Source: Gallintestinimicrobium propionicum (GTDB lineage Bacteria; Bacillota; Clostridia; Lachnospirales; Lachnospiraceae). From it: a stretch of 64,000 nucleotides of DNA. The stretch is taken from the NCBI RefSeq assembly GCF_025567525.1, contig NZ_JAOQJY010000003.1:124001-188000 (forward strand), given 5' to 3'. Shown one piece after another: positions 1 through 9,017 of this stretch. A model generated the notes under the pieces. It did not search any database, was not told the DNA's origin, and was given only the letters and a program-made list of their open reading frames with translations. Both the position numbers and the translations under genes were made by a program. Position 1 is the first letter of the stretch. Every line of letters begins with the position of its first letter.

Positions 1-1
1 T

Positions 2-1630
2 TTTTATCCAATATGCAGACTTCTCGCAGTTCTCTACACCTTATTTTATGCAGCAGCAAAGCATGCTGAACTGTCCGGCAGCTTTGACAGCCGCATATTC
101 AGACTTGCATTCCTGGCGGCTGCGGTTATCGGTCTGTATTTTATATTCTTCCGATTCTGTGAACTGTCCATGCTGTTTCTTGCATCCAGACAGCAGCGGC
201 GTTTTGCCCAAAACACTTTGCAGCAGCCTGACGGTGCATGTCCTGTACCCCCAGCCATATCTGCAGTGCATGCCCTGTCCCGCAAACAGAAGCTGCTCTG
301 TTACTTCGGTCTGCTCTTCTGCTGGCTGTTCTGGTTTCTGTACCAGTTTCCCGGTGTTCTGACCCCGGACAGCATCAGCCAGTTTTCCCAGGCTACCGGC
401 CTGATCCCGTTCAGTAACCACCACCCGATCCTGCACACGCTTTTGTTCTCCCTGTTTTACCATATCGGATTTTTTCTGACCGGAAGCATAAACACCGGAA
501 TCGCCTGTTATGCATTGTTCCAGATGTGCACTATGGCCGCTATTGAAACCTATACGCTATCCCTCCTCGCAAGATCAGGCGCTTCACGCCTCTGGCTGAT
601 TCTGTCTTTTTGTTTCTGGGGGCTCGTTCCATTTCACGCAATTTTTGCCGTAACCGTCTGGAAAGATATTCTTTTTTCCGGATTTATGCTGTTATATCTT
701 TGCTTTTTATATGAACTGCTCTGCAACCCGGATAACCGTCCGGGCATTTGGGCAGGGCTTTCCCTTTCCGGCTTTTTCGTCTGCACCCTGCGTTCAAACG
801 GGCTTTATATCTTCCTGTTCACCCTCCCGTTTGTTCTGTTCGCATTTCGCCGGGCATGGAAAAAAATGTTTGCCGTGCAGGTCGGCATACTCCTTTTATC
901 CCTGGTCATCACCGGCCCTGTATACACTGCCTGCCATGTTGAGCGCGCTTCCTTTACAGAATCCCTCTCCATTCCTCTGCAGCAGATTGCCTGTGTCGTT
1001 TCTAACGGTCGACAGCTGAGCGCAGAGCAGGAAATGCTCATCGATGATGTAGTCGATACTTCCCTGATTCCGGAGTATTACAATCCGGTGATCTCCGATC
1101 CCATCAAGGCACTCGTCTCCTACAACCATGCCGATGCGATCATCCGGAATCCTTCAAAATATTTCACCCTCTGGATTCAGCTCGGTATTTCTTACCCGGG
1201 CGACTATCTCCAGGCCTTTATCGATCAGACAAAAGGATACTGGTTCCCCGCCCCGGCTGCTTTACGCACGAATGAAGGGATTTCTCCGAACGAAATCGGA
1301 CTTTCCTGGCCGCATCTTCTGCGGGGTCAGTTTCCGGTCAAAATCGGTGAAATTCTTTTAAAGCTTCCTGATATGCTTCCGGTTTACGGTATTTTATGGA
1401 GCATCGGCGCGTACTTCTGGGCTGTCCTGTATTTTGCCGCATATCAGTTTTTATACGGACAGCGGCGGTTTCTCGTGCTCTTTGTACCGTTTATCGGAAC
1501 TGTACTTACCCTGCTTCTGGCAACTCCTGTCGCCTCCGATCTGCGCTACGCTTATCCGCTCATCCTTGCCGCGCCGTTTTTCATTGCGCTGCCGTATTGC
1601 CATCTTCAAACCTCCCGTCTGCAAAAATGA
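2..1630 (+). CDS. DUF6020-like multi-pass membrane protein, 5'-partial
   Basis: The reading frame is open to the left edge of the window, so the true start is outside; the first in-window ATG (170) is internal. The visible ~542 residues are dominated by hydrophobic segments separated by short loops, with a conserved-looking stretch around FPGVLTPDSISQ followed by NHHPILHT. This pattern (aromatic TM segment, DS-x-Q, HHP) resembles the DUF6020 group of Firmicute membrane proteins, which look like GT-C glycosyltransferases but have no established function. One large extracytoplasmic loop with DYLQAF and KGYWFPAP lies before the last membrane segments. It is followed by a promoter and yuiD-like gene on the same strand. 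Family assignment is from memory of motif patterns, so moderate confidence. Confidence 0.7.
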   Translation, partial: FYPICRLLAVLYTLFYAAAKHAELSGSFDSRIFRLAFLAAAVIGLYFIFFRFCELSMLFLASRQQRRFAQNTLQQPDGACPVPPAISAVHALSRKQKLLCYFGLLFCWLFWFLYQFPGVLTPDSISQFSQATGLIPFSNHHPILHTLLFSLFYHIGFFLTGSINTGIACYALFQMCTMAAIETYTLSLLARSGASRLWLILSFCFWGLVPFHAIFAVTVWKDILFSGFMLLYLCFLYELLCNPDNRPGIWAGLSLSGFFVCTLRSNGLYIFLFTLPFVLFAFRRAWKKMFAVQVGILLLSLVITGPVYTACHVERASFTESLSIPLQQIACVVSNGRQLSAEQEMLIDDVVDTSLIPEYYNPVISDPIKALVSYNHADAIIRNPSKYFTLWIQLGISYPGDYLQAFIDQTKGYWFPAPAALRTNEGISPNEIGLSWPHLLRGQFPVKIGEILLKLPDMLPVYGILWSIGAYFWAVLYFAAYQFLYGQRRFLVLFVPFIGTVLTLLLATPVASDLRYAYPLILAAPFFIALPYCHLQTSRLQK

Positions 1631-1641
1631 GATGGGAAACG

Positions 1642-1670
1642 TTGTAAAACTGACAAAAAAAGTGTAAAAT
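1642..1670 (+). promoter_or_regulatory. Sigma-A type promoter for yuiD-like gene
   Basis: TTGTAA (1642-1647) and TAAAAT (1665-1670) are separated by 17 bp, about 60 bp ahead of the next ATG. This would give the YuiD-like gene its own transcript. Confidence 0.6.
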
Positions 1671-1728
1671 AAAAAATCAGGGGATGGCATTTTGCCTAAT
1701 TTAGTTTCCAAAGAGAAAGAGGTATTTT

Positions 1729-2190
1729 ATGGACTTTTTTAACGCACTGATTCACAACACGGTTTTTATGTCCGCAGTTACGGGGTGGTTCGCTGCACAG
1801 GTCATCAAAACAGTGATTTATACCTGTATCACCAAAAGCTTTGATCCGGAACGTTTAGTCGGAAGCGGCGGCATGCCCAGCTCCCATTCCGCCACTGTCT
1901 GCGCACTCGCAACCGCATCCGGAATGCAATACGGCGGCGGCAGCTTTGAATTCGCCATTGCCGCTATTGTAGCGATTATCGTTATGTATGATGCCAGAGG
2001 GGTGCGCCGGGAAACCGGTCTCCAGGCACAGGTCATCAATGAAATGATGGAATTCTGGGAAAAGATGGGGCAGCCGATCTCCTACGAAGAAAAGCTCAAG
2101 GAATTCGTCGGCCATACCCCTTTACAGGTGTTTGTCGGCGCGCTGCTCGGCATCCTGATCGCCGTATTGTACGGCCTGTTCCTCGGTTAA
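1729..2190 (+). CDS. YuiD-like divergent PAP2 family membrane protein (DUF212)
   Basis: A 153-residue integral membrane protein with the family's signature GGMPSSHSAT near residues 46-55, then MYDARGVRRETGLQAQ around residues 87-102. These are the phosphatase-like motifs of the acid phosphatase/vanadium haloperoxidase-related DUF212 family (B. subtilis YuiD). Family membership is clear; the substrate is not established, and a role in lipid or undecaprenyl phosphate metabolism is only suggested by the PAP2 relationship. Length matches the family. The start is supported by AGAAAGAGG about 8 bp upstream and by a separate promoter in the gap. Confidence 0.9.
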   Translation: MDFFNALIHNTVFMSAVTGWFAAQVIKTVIYTCITKSFDPERLVGSGGMPSSHSATVCALATASGMQYGGGSFEFAIAAIVAIIVMYDARGVRRETGLQAQVINEMMEFWEKMGQPISYEEKLKEFVGHTPLQVFVGALLGILIAVLYGLFLG

Positions 2191-2203
2191 ATCTTTATCT
2201 GCT

Positions 2204-2246
2204 TGCGCCTTCCTGCAGACAACTTTCGTGTCTGTAGGAAGGCGCA
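2204..2246 (+). terminator. Stem-loop after yuiD-like gene
   Basis: TGCGCCTTCCTGCAGAC and GTCTGTAGGAAGGCGCA form a long, nearly perfect stem 14 bp after the stop. There is no U-run after it, so it may be an RNA-stability hairpin or a weak terminator. Confidence 0.5.
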
Positions 2247-2350
2247 TCTGCGTTATAACGTTTTTTCCCGTAAAAATCTGCCCTCCTGACACAGAATTTT
2301 CACAGTTATTCTGTATAGTGATAACTAAGAAATTTGATGGAGGACATAAA

Positions 2351-2782
2351 ATGAGCCAACAAAAAGTAGACCGTTATAAACAGGAAAAAGCGCATCGCAA
2401 AGAACGTCTGGAGAAGGAAAAGAAACGAAAAAAGCTCCTTCGCATCTGCAGTTATTTCGTACTTGCAGTAATCGTACTTGCGATTGCTTTTGCAATTTAC
2501 CGCCACTATACTCCCAAGACAGAGACGCCGGCAGAAACAGAAACCACTGTCGAAAGCGTAATCGAAACAACTACAGCTGAAGAAAGCACTGTAGAAGAAG
2601 GCACTATAGAAGAAGGCACTGTAGAAGAAAGTACCGCAGCCAAAACAGAGGACACAGATACGGAAAGCACCTCTGAAGAAACCGCTGATATAGAAAGCGC
2701 TGCAGAAGAAACAGATGCGGCTGGCACGGAAAGCACTGCAGCTGATGGGGAAGCAGCCCAGGCGGAAAGCGTTGCTGAGTAA
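2351..2782 (+). CDS. Single-pass membrane protein with acidic Thr/Glu repeat tail
   Basis: A 143-residue protein starting at the ATG preceded by TGGAGGACATAAA. It has a highly basic N-terminus (residues 1-30, rich in Lys/Arg), one transmembrane segment (about 31-50) and an extracytoplasmic tail of low-complexity Glu/Thr/Ala/Ser. The tail carries short tandem units of the type ESTVEEGTIEEGTVEE. The topology is inside-positive with an acidic, probably disordered outer tail. No catalytic motif is visible and I do not recognise a family. The repeat DNA (GAAGAAGGCACT-like units) could expand and contract. It stands alone between two hairpins. Confidence 0.75.
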   Translation: MSQQKVDRYKQEKAHRKERLEKEKKRKKLLRICSYFVLAVIVLAIAFAIYRHYTPKTETPAETETTVESVIETTTAEESTVEEGTIEEGTVEESTAAKTEDTDTESTSEETADIESAAEETDAAGTESTAADGEAAQAESVAE

Positions 2783-2795
2783 AACGATTATCATG

Positions 2796-2869
2796 AAAAA
2801 ACTCCCATTTCCGGTGACAAATGGAGAATGATTCCTTCTTCATTTGCCACCGGAACGGGAGTCTTTTTA
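2796..2869. terminator. Bidirectional Rho-independent terminator
   Basis: AAAAACTCCC...CATTTCCGGTGACAAATG pairs with CATTTGCCACCGG..CGGGAGTCTTTTT, with A-run and T-run on the two sides. It can end both the plus-strand acidic-tail gene and the minus-strand glycosyltransferase gene. Confidence 0.85.
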
Positions 2870-2904
2870 TTCCTGATAATAGCATGCTCACAGAGCACGC
2901 ATTA
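2869..2904 (-). repeat. Palindromic P element, diverged copy P8
   Basis: On the minus strand it matches the consensus core GCTCTGnGAGCAT and end CTATTnTCAnGAAT. It directly abuts and includes the stop codon of the glycosyltransferase gene. It is the most diverged member of the family listed at 4917, 9642, 29942, 33116, 33395, 35925 and 55922. Confidence 0.65.
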
Positions 2905-4767
2905 CTTTCTTGCTATCAAATACAGGTCACAATACAGCAGCTCTCTGATCTTTTCCATCTTCACATCACCGCCCATTCCATCTGCAATAGCCTGCAGCGC
3001 CTCCTCAGTCTGCTCCATTCTGGAAACATATACAAGCACCTGATCCGCCTGCCGGATTGTATCATCCTCCACAGTCGAAACATCTGCAAGGCTCGCAAAA
3101 TAAATTTCATCATACTGCATCAGCTCCAGTGAATCGTCCCAGATCATCCAGGTCAGGTTGGGATTATAAAAATAAACGACCGGTTTCTCTTTATGCTCCT
3201 GCGCAAACGCGATGCTTTCTGTGTCTTCTTCATAAAGAAACAGCACCTTTCCATCCGCCAGCCCTCGAATCTGTCCTGTTGCCAGCACCAGAAATACCGC
3301 CAGAAGCACATAGCCGGCTGCTTTATCGTGCACGGACCGTTTTTCCGGAGCAGATGTATCTCTGGTATCGCTGATTTTCCCCGCAGCGCTTTTTACAGCA
3401 GTCCCTTTTCTCATAGTCAACACGAAAAGCTTCTGTCCGAGCAGTACAAATATAACCATCATCAGCAGCAAAATCAGCCCGTAGATCGGAATCTGATATC
3501 GGTTCGCTTCCTCCGCCGTCAGGAGTGCTGTTTTTGTCACGACAAGGAAATAACCGAGTACTGCTGCCGCCGGAATCCAGAAAACACGCCGTGCTTCCCA
3601 GAATGATTCGCGGAAAGCGTCAGCCTGCCGGTTCGAATTTTCCTGCGCGGCTGCGTGCTCTGCTGTCTGCTGCCCAGATTTCTGCACAGTCGCAGCGACA
3701 GCTTTCCGTCCGGCTTTCATCCGTCCAATTCCCCAGACTGTCAGCGCCATCAGGACAAGCAGCAGAACAAATCCGTACAGCATCGACCCGAAGGCATATT
3801 CATTGAGCAGTCCTGCAAAGAACCGGAATCTTCCAAGCGTATTGCCAAGGTCGAAGAACGCACCCATCGCTTCCGTCCCCCGGTATCCCCGAAAAATATG
3901 GCTCAGACACGCCGGATAGCTGACTACGGCAAGTAGCATCGCTCCGATCACAGCAGTCGCATAAATGAGACAGTCTTTCCATTTCTGCCCCCAGCTTTTC
4001 TGCTCTGCACGTTCCAACAGCAGATACAGCTCCATTGCCACTGCCAGGAAAAACAGATAAACAGCAAAATAGTAATGCGTCAGAAAACCGAGATAAACAA
4101 CCGCCATCAGCGGCAGATAAAAGGAAAACCCGCGTTTTCTCTCCTGCAGGCTTTTTACATGCAGCCAGGTCACGAGCAAAATCCACAGAGCCAGAAGCAT
4201 ATACATTCGAACCAGCATAACGCCGGAATAAACCGCCGGGTTAAAACCATACAGGAGGCACACTCCGAAAATCATCACTCGCATGATACGCTCCGGAACG
4301 TCCGCCGCCGTTACACAGGTCTGCGCTTTCCCACCAGGCGCAGCCGCGCTCCTCAGCGCACCCGTCACAATCCGCCGCGTCAGCTTCGCCAGCACACTCC
4401 AGCTCAGAACGAAAAGCACTATATTCAGTCCAATTCCTGACCATTTGCTGAACCTTCCGGGAAACAGCGAGCATACCGTATGCAGCAGCAGATAGTAAAA
4501 CGGCGGATGCACGTCATAGGTCTGCATGCGCGTAACCGTCCCATACTGAAACCGCTGCCCCGGCAGAACCCGGAATTCGTCCGCAATCTCGCTGCCCGGC
4601 TTCCACTCCCGGTCGGTCGGCACCAGACCGATCGACACGTTGGAGGAATAATAGGAATAATATTCATCATAATGGAACCCTGCTTTTTTACTTCCAAAAT
4701 AAAAAATCGCAATCAGCTGCACCAAAAGCAGCATACCAAGGATCAGATACCAGTTTCGTTTCTTCAC
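2902..4767 (-). CDS. GT39/PMT-like membrane glycosyltransferase
   Basis: About 621 residues with many membrane segments. After the first TM comes HYDEYYSYY and, about 50 residues later, YDVHPPFYYLLLH. These are the acidic and HPP motifs of GT-C enzymes of the ArnT/PMT superfamily, which move sugars from polyprenyl phosphates to lipids or proteins on the outer face of the membrane. A soluble C-terminal region of ~110 residues follows the last TM. I chose the GTG at 4767 because AGGAGG lies just upstream and a TATTAT box sits immediately before the alternative ATG at 4836, which would make that start leaderless. The sugar and acceptor cannot be told. Confidence 0.75.
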   Translation of the reverse strand: MKKRNWYLILGMLLLVQLIAIFYFGSKKAGFHYDEYYSYYSSNVSIGLVPTDREWKPGSEIADEFRVLPGQRFQYGTVTRMQTYDVHPPFYYLLLHTVCSLFPGRFSKWSGIGLNIVLFVLSWSVLAKLTRRIVTGALRSAAAPGGKAQTCVTAADVPERIMRVMIFGVCLLYGFNPAVYSGVMLVRMYMLLALWILLVTWLHVKSLQERKRGFSFYLPLMAVVYLGFLTHYYFAVYLFFLAVAMELYLLLERAEQKSWGQKWKDCLIYATAVIGAMLLAVVSYPACLSHIFRGYRGTEAMGAFFDLGNTLGRFRFFAGLLNEYAFGSMLYGFVLLLVLMALTVWGIGRMKAGRKAVAATVQKSGQQTAEHAAAQENSNRQADAFRESFWEARRVFWIPAAAVLGYFLVVTKTALLTAEEANRYQIPIYGLILLLMMVIFVLLGQKLFVLTMRKGTAVKSAAGKISDTRDTSAPEKRSVHDKAAGYVLLAVFLVLATGQIRGLADGKVLFLYEEDTESIAFAQEHKEKPVVYFYNPNLTWMIWDDSLELMQYDEIYFASLADVSTVEDDTIRQADQVLVYVSRMEQTEEALQAIADGMGGDVKMEKIRELLYCDLYLIARK

Positions 4768-4916
4768 ATTCCCTCCTGCCCGCAGACGCAGATTTACGTT
4801 CTGCAGTTCTATCATACGTTGTTTTTTGATAAACATTTCTTTTTATAATAGTACCATGTTCTATTTTAATTTATTTTTCTGCATAACTCAAGGAAGCATT
4901 CGCACAGTTTCGTAAA

Positions 4917-4959
4917 ACAATAGAATGCACGCTCTGCGAGCATTTCTATTGTCATGAAT
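4917..4959 (+). repeat. Palindromic P element, copy P1
   Basis: ACAATAGAATGC, an 11-bp loop-proximal part and GCATTTCTATTGTCATGAAT; one extra T interrupts the right arm. It lies in the divergent gap between the glycosyltransferase and DUF3048 genes, not at a gene end, unlike most other copies. The remainder of this gap up to the promoter at 5124 shows nothing recognisable. Confidence 0.9.
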
Positions 4960-5123
4960 TCAGTTCGTCCATGCCATTCTGCAGACACGTTCGAAGGAAG
5001 CAGAATAATTCGTGGATATAGCCTGTATCCCGACTATCTTCCACCTTTCAAAGAACTCTTATAGGATCTGAGTGAGGCTTTATCGTATACAGGAATAATT
5101 AAGATTTAATATCGTTTTATGTA

Positions 5124-5152
5124 GTGACAAACCAATTTTGCTACGCTATAAT
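5124..5152 (+). promoter_or_regulatory. Sigma-A type promoter for DUF3048 gene
   Basis: GTGACA (5124-5129), 17-bp spacer, TATAAT (5147-5152). The predicted leader is about 110 nt. Confidence 0.65.
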
Positions 5153-5269
5153 TGTTACAGTTGTGTGACGCAGAGACGCTTCACACTTTTTCGCGCGGGC
5201 AGTTGGATATCCTGTGTATGGATTTCCGTTTCCCGCATTCGACGATTTATAAGAAAGAGAGGAACCAAA

Positions 5270-6436
5270 ATGAAGAAACTGGCTGTATTTCTGCTGACCG
5301 GTCTGACATGCGCATCCATGCTGTTCGGCTGCGGAAGCAAAAATGACACCGTAGAAACCGTTCCGGTAGCTGAGGTGCAGGAAAGCACTGCCGCTCCTGC
5401 TGAAACAGAATCTGAGACGGAAACAGCAACCGTTGAGGAGGATGTTCCTCCGGAAGAAGGCATGGTAAAAAGTGACCTGACCGGCGAATGGATCAGCGGC
5501 GATCTCGCAGATCAGCGTCCGATCGCAGTTATGATCCCCGATGAAAATGCAGCGCTCCCGCACTACGGGCTTTCCAATGCTGATATCCTGTATGAATGCA
5601 GCGTAGAAGGCAACATGACCCGTCTGATGGCTGTTTTCAAGGATTGGAAAAACATTGAACGCATCGGCAATATCAGAAGCTGCCGCGATTATTATGTTTA
5701 CTGGGCAAAAGAATGGGATGCAATTTACTGCCATATCGGCGGTCCGTTCTACATTCTGAACGCGATCAATGATCCTACTACCAATAATATCACCGGTGCT
5801 GTTCTGGCAAGCGACCCTTCCCAGAAAAAAGGTCTGTATGACGCAGCCTTCTACCGCACCAGCGACCGTAAAGCTCCGCATAATGCTTATACAAGCGGCG
5901 ACCGTATCGACAAAGCCGCTCAGGCCCTCGGCTATTCCGAAACCTATACTGAGAACTATCAGAGCGATCACTTCAAATTCGCTTCCACAAACAATCCGAA
6001 CACGCTGGAACAGTACGGAAGCAGTGCAATCCCTGCAACCAAGATCGATCTGGCAGGCGCTTACCCGATTACCAAGACCTATTTCGAATATAACGAAGAA
6101 GATGGTCTGTACTATCGCTTCCAGGGTATGCAGAAAGGCGACCAGAAGCATATGGACGGCGCCAATAACAAACAGCTGTCATTCAAGAACGTTTTAGTTC
6201 AGTTTGCTTATTATGAAACCCGTGATGCGAAGGGTTATCTGTCTTTCCAGTGCCACGACGACACCAAAGACGGCTACTACTTCACAAACGGCAAGGGCAT
6301 CCATGTAACCTGGAAAAAGACCAGCGACTTCGCACCGACCAAGTTCTATGACGACAACGGCAACGAAATCGAAATCAACCCCGGCAAGACCAACATCTGT
6401 GTAGTTGAGCAGGGTAAATCCATTGATGCGGAATAA
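5270..6436 (+). CDS. DUF3048 (YerB-type) lipoprotein
   Basis: 388 residues from the ATG preceded by AGAGAGGAACC; longer in-frame starts lack a ribosome site. Residues 1-23 form a lipoprotein signal with lipobox SMLFGC. An acidic Thr/Glu linker follows, then the DUF3048 domain with RPIAVMIPDE, GLSNADILYE, RLMAVFKDW and RIGNIRSCRDYY. The C-terminal DUF3048_C part includes FAYYETRDAKGYLSF and GKGIHVTWKK. Firmicute YerB relatives are surface lipoproteins of unknown biochemical role. It is monocistronic, with its own promoter and a strong terminator. Confidence 0.9.
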   Translation: MKKLAVFLLTGLTCASMLFGCGSKNDTVETVPVAEVQESTAAPAETESETETATVEEDVPPEEGMVKSDLTGEWISGDLADQRPIAVMIPDENAALPHYGLSNADILYECSVEGNMTRLMAVFKDWKNIERIGNIRSCRDYYVYWAKEWDAIYCHIGGPFYILNAINDPTTNNITGAVLASDPSQKKGLYDAAFYRTSDRKAPHNAYTSGDRIDKAAQALGYSETYTENYQSDHFKFASTNNPNTLEQYGSSAIPATKIDLAGAYPITKTYFEYNEEDGLYYRFQGMQKGDQKHMDGANNKQLSFKNVLVQFAYYETRDAKGYLSFQCHDDTKDGYYFTNGKGIHVTWKKTSDFAPTKFYDDNGNEIEINPGKTNICVVEQGKSIDAE

Positions 6437-6450
6437 TTTGTTCTGACATA

Positions 6451-6503
6451 TCAATCGCCCAATCCGGCAGGTTTTTTTTAACTGCGGATTGGGCGATTTT
6501 TAC
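6451..6503 (+). terminator. Rho-independent terminator after DUF3048 gene
   Basis: ATCGCCCAATCCG pairs with CGGATTGGGCGAT, followed by TTTTTACTTTTT; a T-run also lies inside the loop. Confidence 0.85.
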
Positions 6504-6585
6504 TTTTTATTATTCTTTCAAGTCATTTCGGACAGATCATGTCGACTTTTTCAAGTTACGTTTTACTGAAAGACAGAATCCACTT

Positions 6586-7239
6586 TTAAAACCATTTCCA
6601 GTGTCCCAAGAGCGCTGCTATCTCTAGTGACCCCATCTGAAAACTATCATCGTCCGCTTCCTTCTGATGATTTAAAAGTTTTTCTACCTCTGCTGTGCTC
6701 ATCAGAAGATCATCAGCAATCTTCTCTACGCTCTCGCCCCGCTGGTATTTGCCCGCTGCAAGGTTCGCAAGACCTTGTTCGATTCCTTTCGCCAGGGCTT
6801 CCTGATAAAGTTCTTTTGACCGATAGGTTAATACCTTTCCTCCCATAACTTCAGCTACCTCCTTTTCCACATTTTTATATTTTGACGCCAGTTTTTCCAC
6901 AACAGTACGGGACAGCTCGCATAGCGCTCCACCTGTGACTGACCTCATGCGTCCGTTTTTACATTCCTGATCCAGCATTTCTGCCACCCTCTCGTATTCT
7001 CTTCTCAGTTTTTCAAGACGTTCTTCATCACTGTCGATCTGCGACAGTTCTTTTTCATACCGGAAGATATAAAACGGAATCAGCATCCATAGACGCCGTT
7101 CAAAAATATCCTCCAGCGTGTAATTTTTTACTTTCAGAATCGGAATGCCATATTTTAATTCTTTCCTGGCTGCACGGATGCAGATTTTCAGTTCATCCGG
7201 CGTGTTTGGATTGCTTCTATTCAGTTTTTGTGAAAGCAA
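6586..7239 (-). pseudogene. C-terminal remnant of PD-(D/E)XK (Rpn/transposase-type) nuclease family protein
   Basis: About 217 codons. The protein resembles the C-terminal half of the common Lachnospiraceae PD-(D/E)XK 'nuclease family transposase' proteins: PDELKICIRAARKELKYGIP then IFERRLWMLIPFYIFRYEK, helical charged segments, and a tail AKGIEQGLANLAAGKYQRGE with a short helix-turn-helix-like end. The N-terminal nuclease half expected in front of it is missing. The frame begins with only a TTG without a convincing ribosome site, and the DNA upstream (7240-7523) has stops in all frames. I therefore treat it as 5'-truncated. Similarity is to the family, not to the complete Rpn gene at 57574. 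Confidence 0.65.
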
Positions 7240-7523
7240 AGGAAACGCATCTGCCGCTTCTGTTCATTTTCACGGTATTCACCAAGGTTTGCGCGCTTAA
7301 TCTTCGGTTCATTGTCTCACGGAAATCATTCGCCGATTCTGGCTTGAAAAGATAGAAGAAAGCCGGATACACCGCTATACGATGCTCCGCTTATAATAGA
7401 TTATCTGATTTCCCGATTTCTAAAATATTCCTATCAGCAGGAACTGTAACTTTATTATACAAAATACTTTTTCCAAATTCAATCTGTCACCATTCGAATT
7501 TACAAAAACTTTATAACGTATGT
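7240..7523. other. Non-coding gap, no clear feature
   Basis: Follows the broken nuclease gene on its 5' side. Short stretches could be decayed coding sequence of its N-terminus but stops interrupt every frame. No RNA gene or terminator was recognised. Confidence 0.5.
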
Positions 7524-7683
7524 TACAGTTCACTCGTGGTTTCTTGTGGGCAGATTCCATGCTCGCATGAGAATCTGCCCACAAGAAACCACGAAGGGAG
7601 CGCCATTTTATGAGCAAAAATGAGCTGCGAAGCAGCGGAAAGCATCGAAGATGCGCTTTTGCGAATAGTACGAGTGAACTGTA
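7524..7683. mobile_element. MITE-like element M1 with 14-bp inverted ends
   Basis: Perfect terminal inverted repeats TACAGTTCACTCGT and ACGAGTGAACTGTA bound a 160-bp non-coding segment. Inside are a 23-bp perfect hairpin (arms 7537-7559 and about 7573-7595) and a ~50-bp block (7614-7666) that recurs in opposite orientation in element M2 at 33836. There is no transposase inside. Confidence 0.75.
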
Positions 7684-7734
7684 GCTAACATATGACTGCC
7701 GCGCAGGGAAATTCCCCTATACGGCAGCCATTTT

Positions 7735-9000
7735 TCAGTCTGTATTTTCTTCATACAATAAACTGCGTTCCTCTCCGGACAGACGCGGCACATACCAATT
7801 GTCGTCCGGATCATCCAGTGAGGAAACAATTTTGTTGGACACATACCGCACTGCAGCCGCAGCATTTTCCGTCGGGCGCACGGTCACCTCATGAACGAAC
7901 GCTCTGGAACTTCCGAGATAGGGGAAAACAGCATGCACAGTGAGCGTTACCGTCCCGTCGTCATTTTCCTGAAACGCTGTCACCTCCGGGTACGGATGCT
8001 CCGGGTACTCTGACTCATAAAATCCACGCGGATAATATTCATATGTGTCATCTTTCTCCCGGTAAATCGTTTTTTTGCGCAGGATATCTGTTTTTACATT
8101 CAAAAACTCCTGAATAACCGATTCGAACTCTTTTGACGGAATTCCGTACACTGTGCTGTTTCCAGCATTTTTCCCACTCTGCCACGGGATTTTCCGATGA
8201 TATATCTGCGGATAAAAAACATCGAACAGATCATAAAAGTCCAGCTCTCCGAAATCCGTTTCATCCCAGTCTGTCAGAAACAGGTTGTTGCATTCATAGC
8301 CGACCGGCAGGAGCGCTTTTTCGTTCCATTCCCGGCAGGCTTCGTCCAGAGGCTCCACCCGCAGCGCCGCATATTCCTTAACGTCGCTGAGCGTCATCAC
8401 ATACATCTCATCCAGCACCCCGGTTCCGGAAAACATCAGATAACCATCCTCCGTATACGACCAACTGTCCGCTGTAAAATGTTCTTCCGTCTTTTTGCGC
8501 ATCATTTCATCTTCATAATGATAATAATTTCGTGTCACATCGAGATTGCCTTCTGCCGCCTGCAGCTCGTACTCCACAAAGCCACCGTTCCAGTCAACTT
8601 CGACAATTTCTATCTGCGCCTCCTGCTGATCCGTCGCCCGCCTGCAGAAACGCTTTACCTCTGATGCCCGCACCATATCGACCCTATTTTTCTGGTCTAC
8701 TGCAGGATATCCGTTTTCTCCAAACTGCTTTACGATATGTGCAATGGTCTCTTTTTCCCCGAGCCGTCCGCTTCTGCCTGCTTCCCGATACAGCTCAAGA
8801 CAAACATCTTCCATCCGTATTTTCGGCTCTTCATCCTCTTCCAGCACAATCACTGTTTCCGCTTCGGTATCCACATCCTGCCAGGTCTCTCGGGACGGTT
8901 TTCCACAGCCCTGTACCACAAATGGCAGGATAGTGCACAGCGCTATTGCATATGTCAAAAATCTGCGATGCTCTGCGAATTTCTTTTGTTCTGTCTGCAT
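7735..9000 (-). CDS. DUF6070-like lipoprotein
   Basis: 421 residues from the ATG at 9000, which begins a typical lipoprotein signal ending in the lipobox FVVQGC at about residue 33; an ATG at 9012 is equally possible and longer in-frame starts overlap the upstream gene. An acidic linker follows (VLEEDEEPKI). The mature part is rich in aromatic and acidic residues, for example YYHYEDEMMRKK and DWDETDFGELDFYDLFD, with no recognised enzyme motif. It resembles the uncharacterised DUF6070 lipoproteins of Lachnospiraceae. It follows the GNAT gene on the same strand with only 17 bp between, so the two are probably co-transcribed. The function is unknown. Confidence 0.65.
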   Translation of the reverse strand: MQTEQKKFAEHRRFLTYAIALCTILPFVVQGCGKPSRETWQDVDTEAETVIVLEEDEEPKIRMEDVCLELYREAGRSGRLGEKETIAHIVKQFGENGYPAVDQKNRVDMVRASEVKRFCRRATDQQEAQIEIVEVDWNGGFVEYELQAAEGNLDVTRNYYHYEDEMMRKKTEEHFTADSWSYTEDGYLMFSGTGVLDEMYVMTLSDVKEYAALRVEPLDEACREWNEKALLPVGYECNNLFLTDWDETDFGELDFYDLFDVFYPQIYHRKIPWQSGKNAGNSTVYGIPSKEFESVIQEFLNVKTDILRKKTIYREKDDTYEYYPRGFYESEYPEHPYPEVTAFQENDDGTVTLTVHAVFPYLGSSRAFVHEVTVRPTENAAAAVRYVSNKIVSSLDDPDDNWYVPRLSGEERSLLYEENTD

Positions 9001-9017
9001 AGTTCTGCCCATCTTCC

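Noticed and set aside
2306..2794. Minus-strand frame over the acidic-tail gene encoding Cys/Phe-rich protein
   Set aside because: Composition is the mirror of the repetitive sense strand; no ribosome site.
5141..6151. 336-codon open frame antisense to the DUF3048 gene
   Set aside because: No ribosome site, no family similarity; the sense gene has a lipoprotein signal and conserved motifs.
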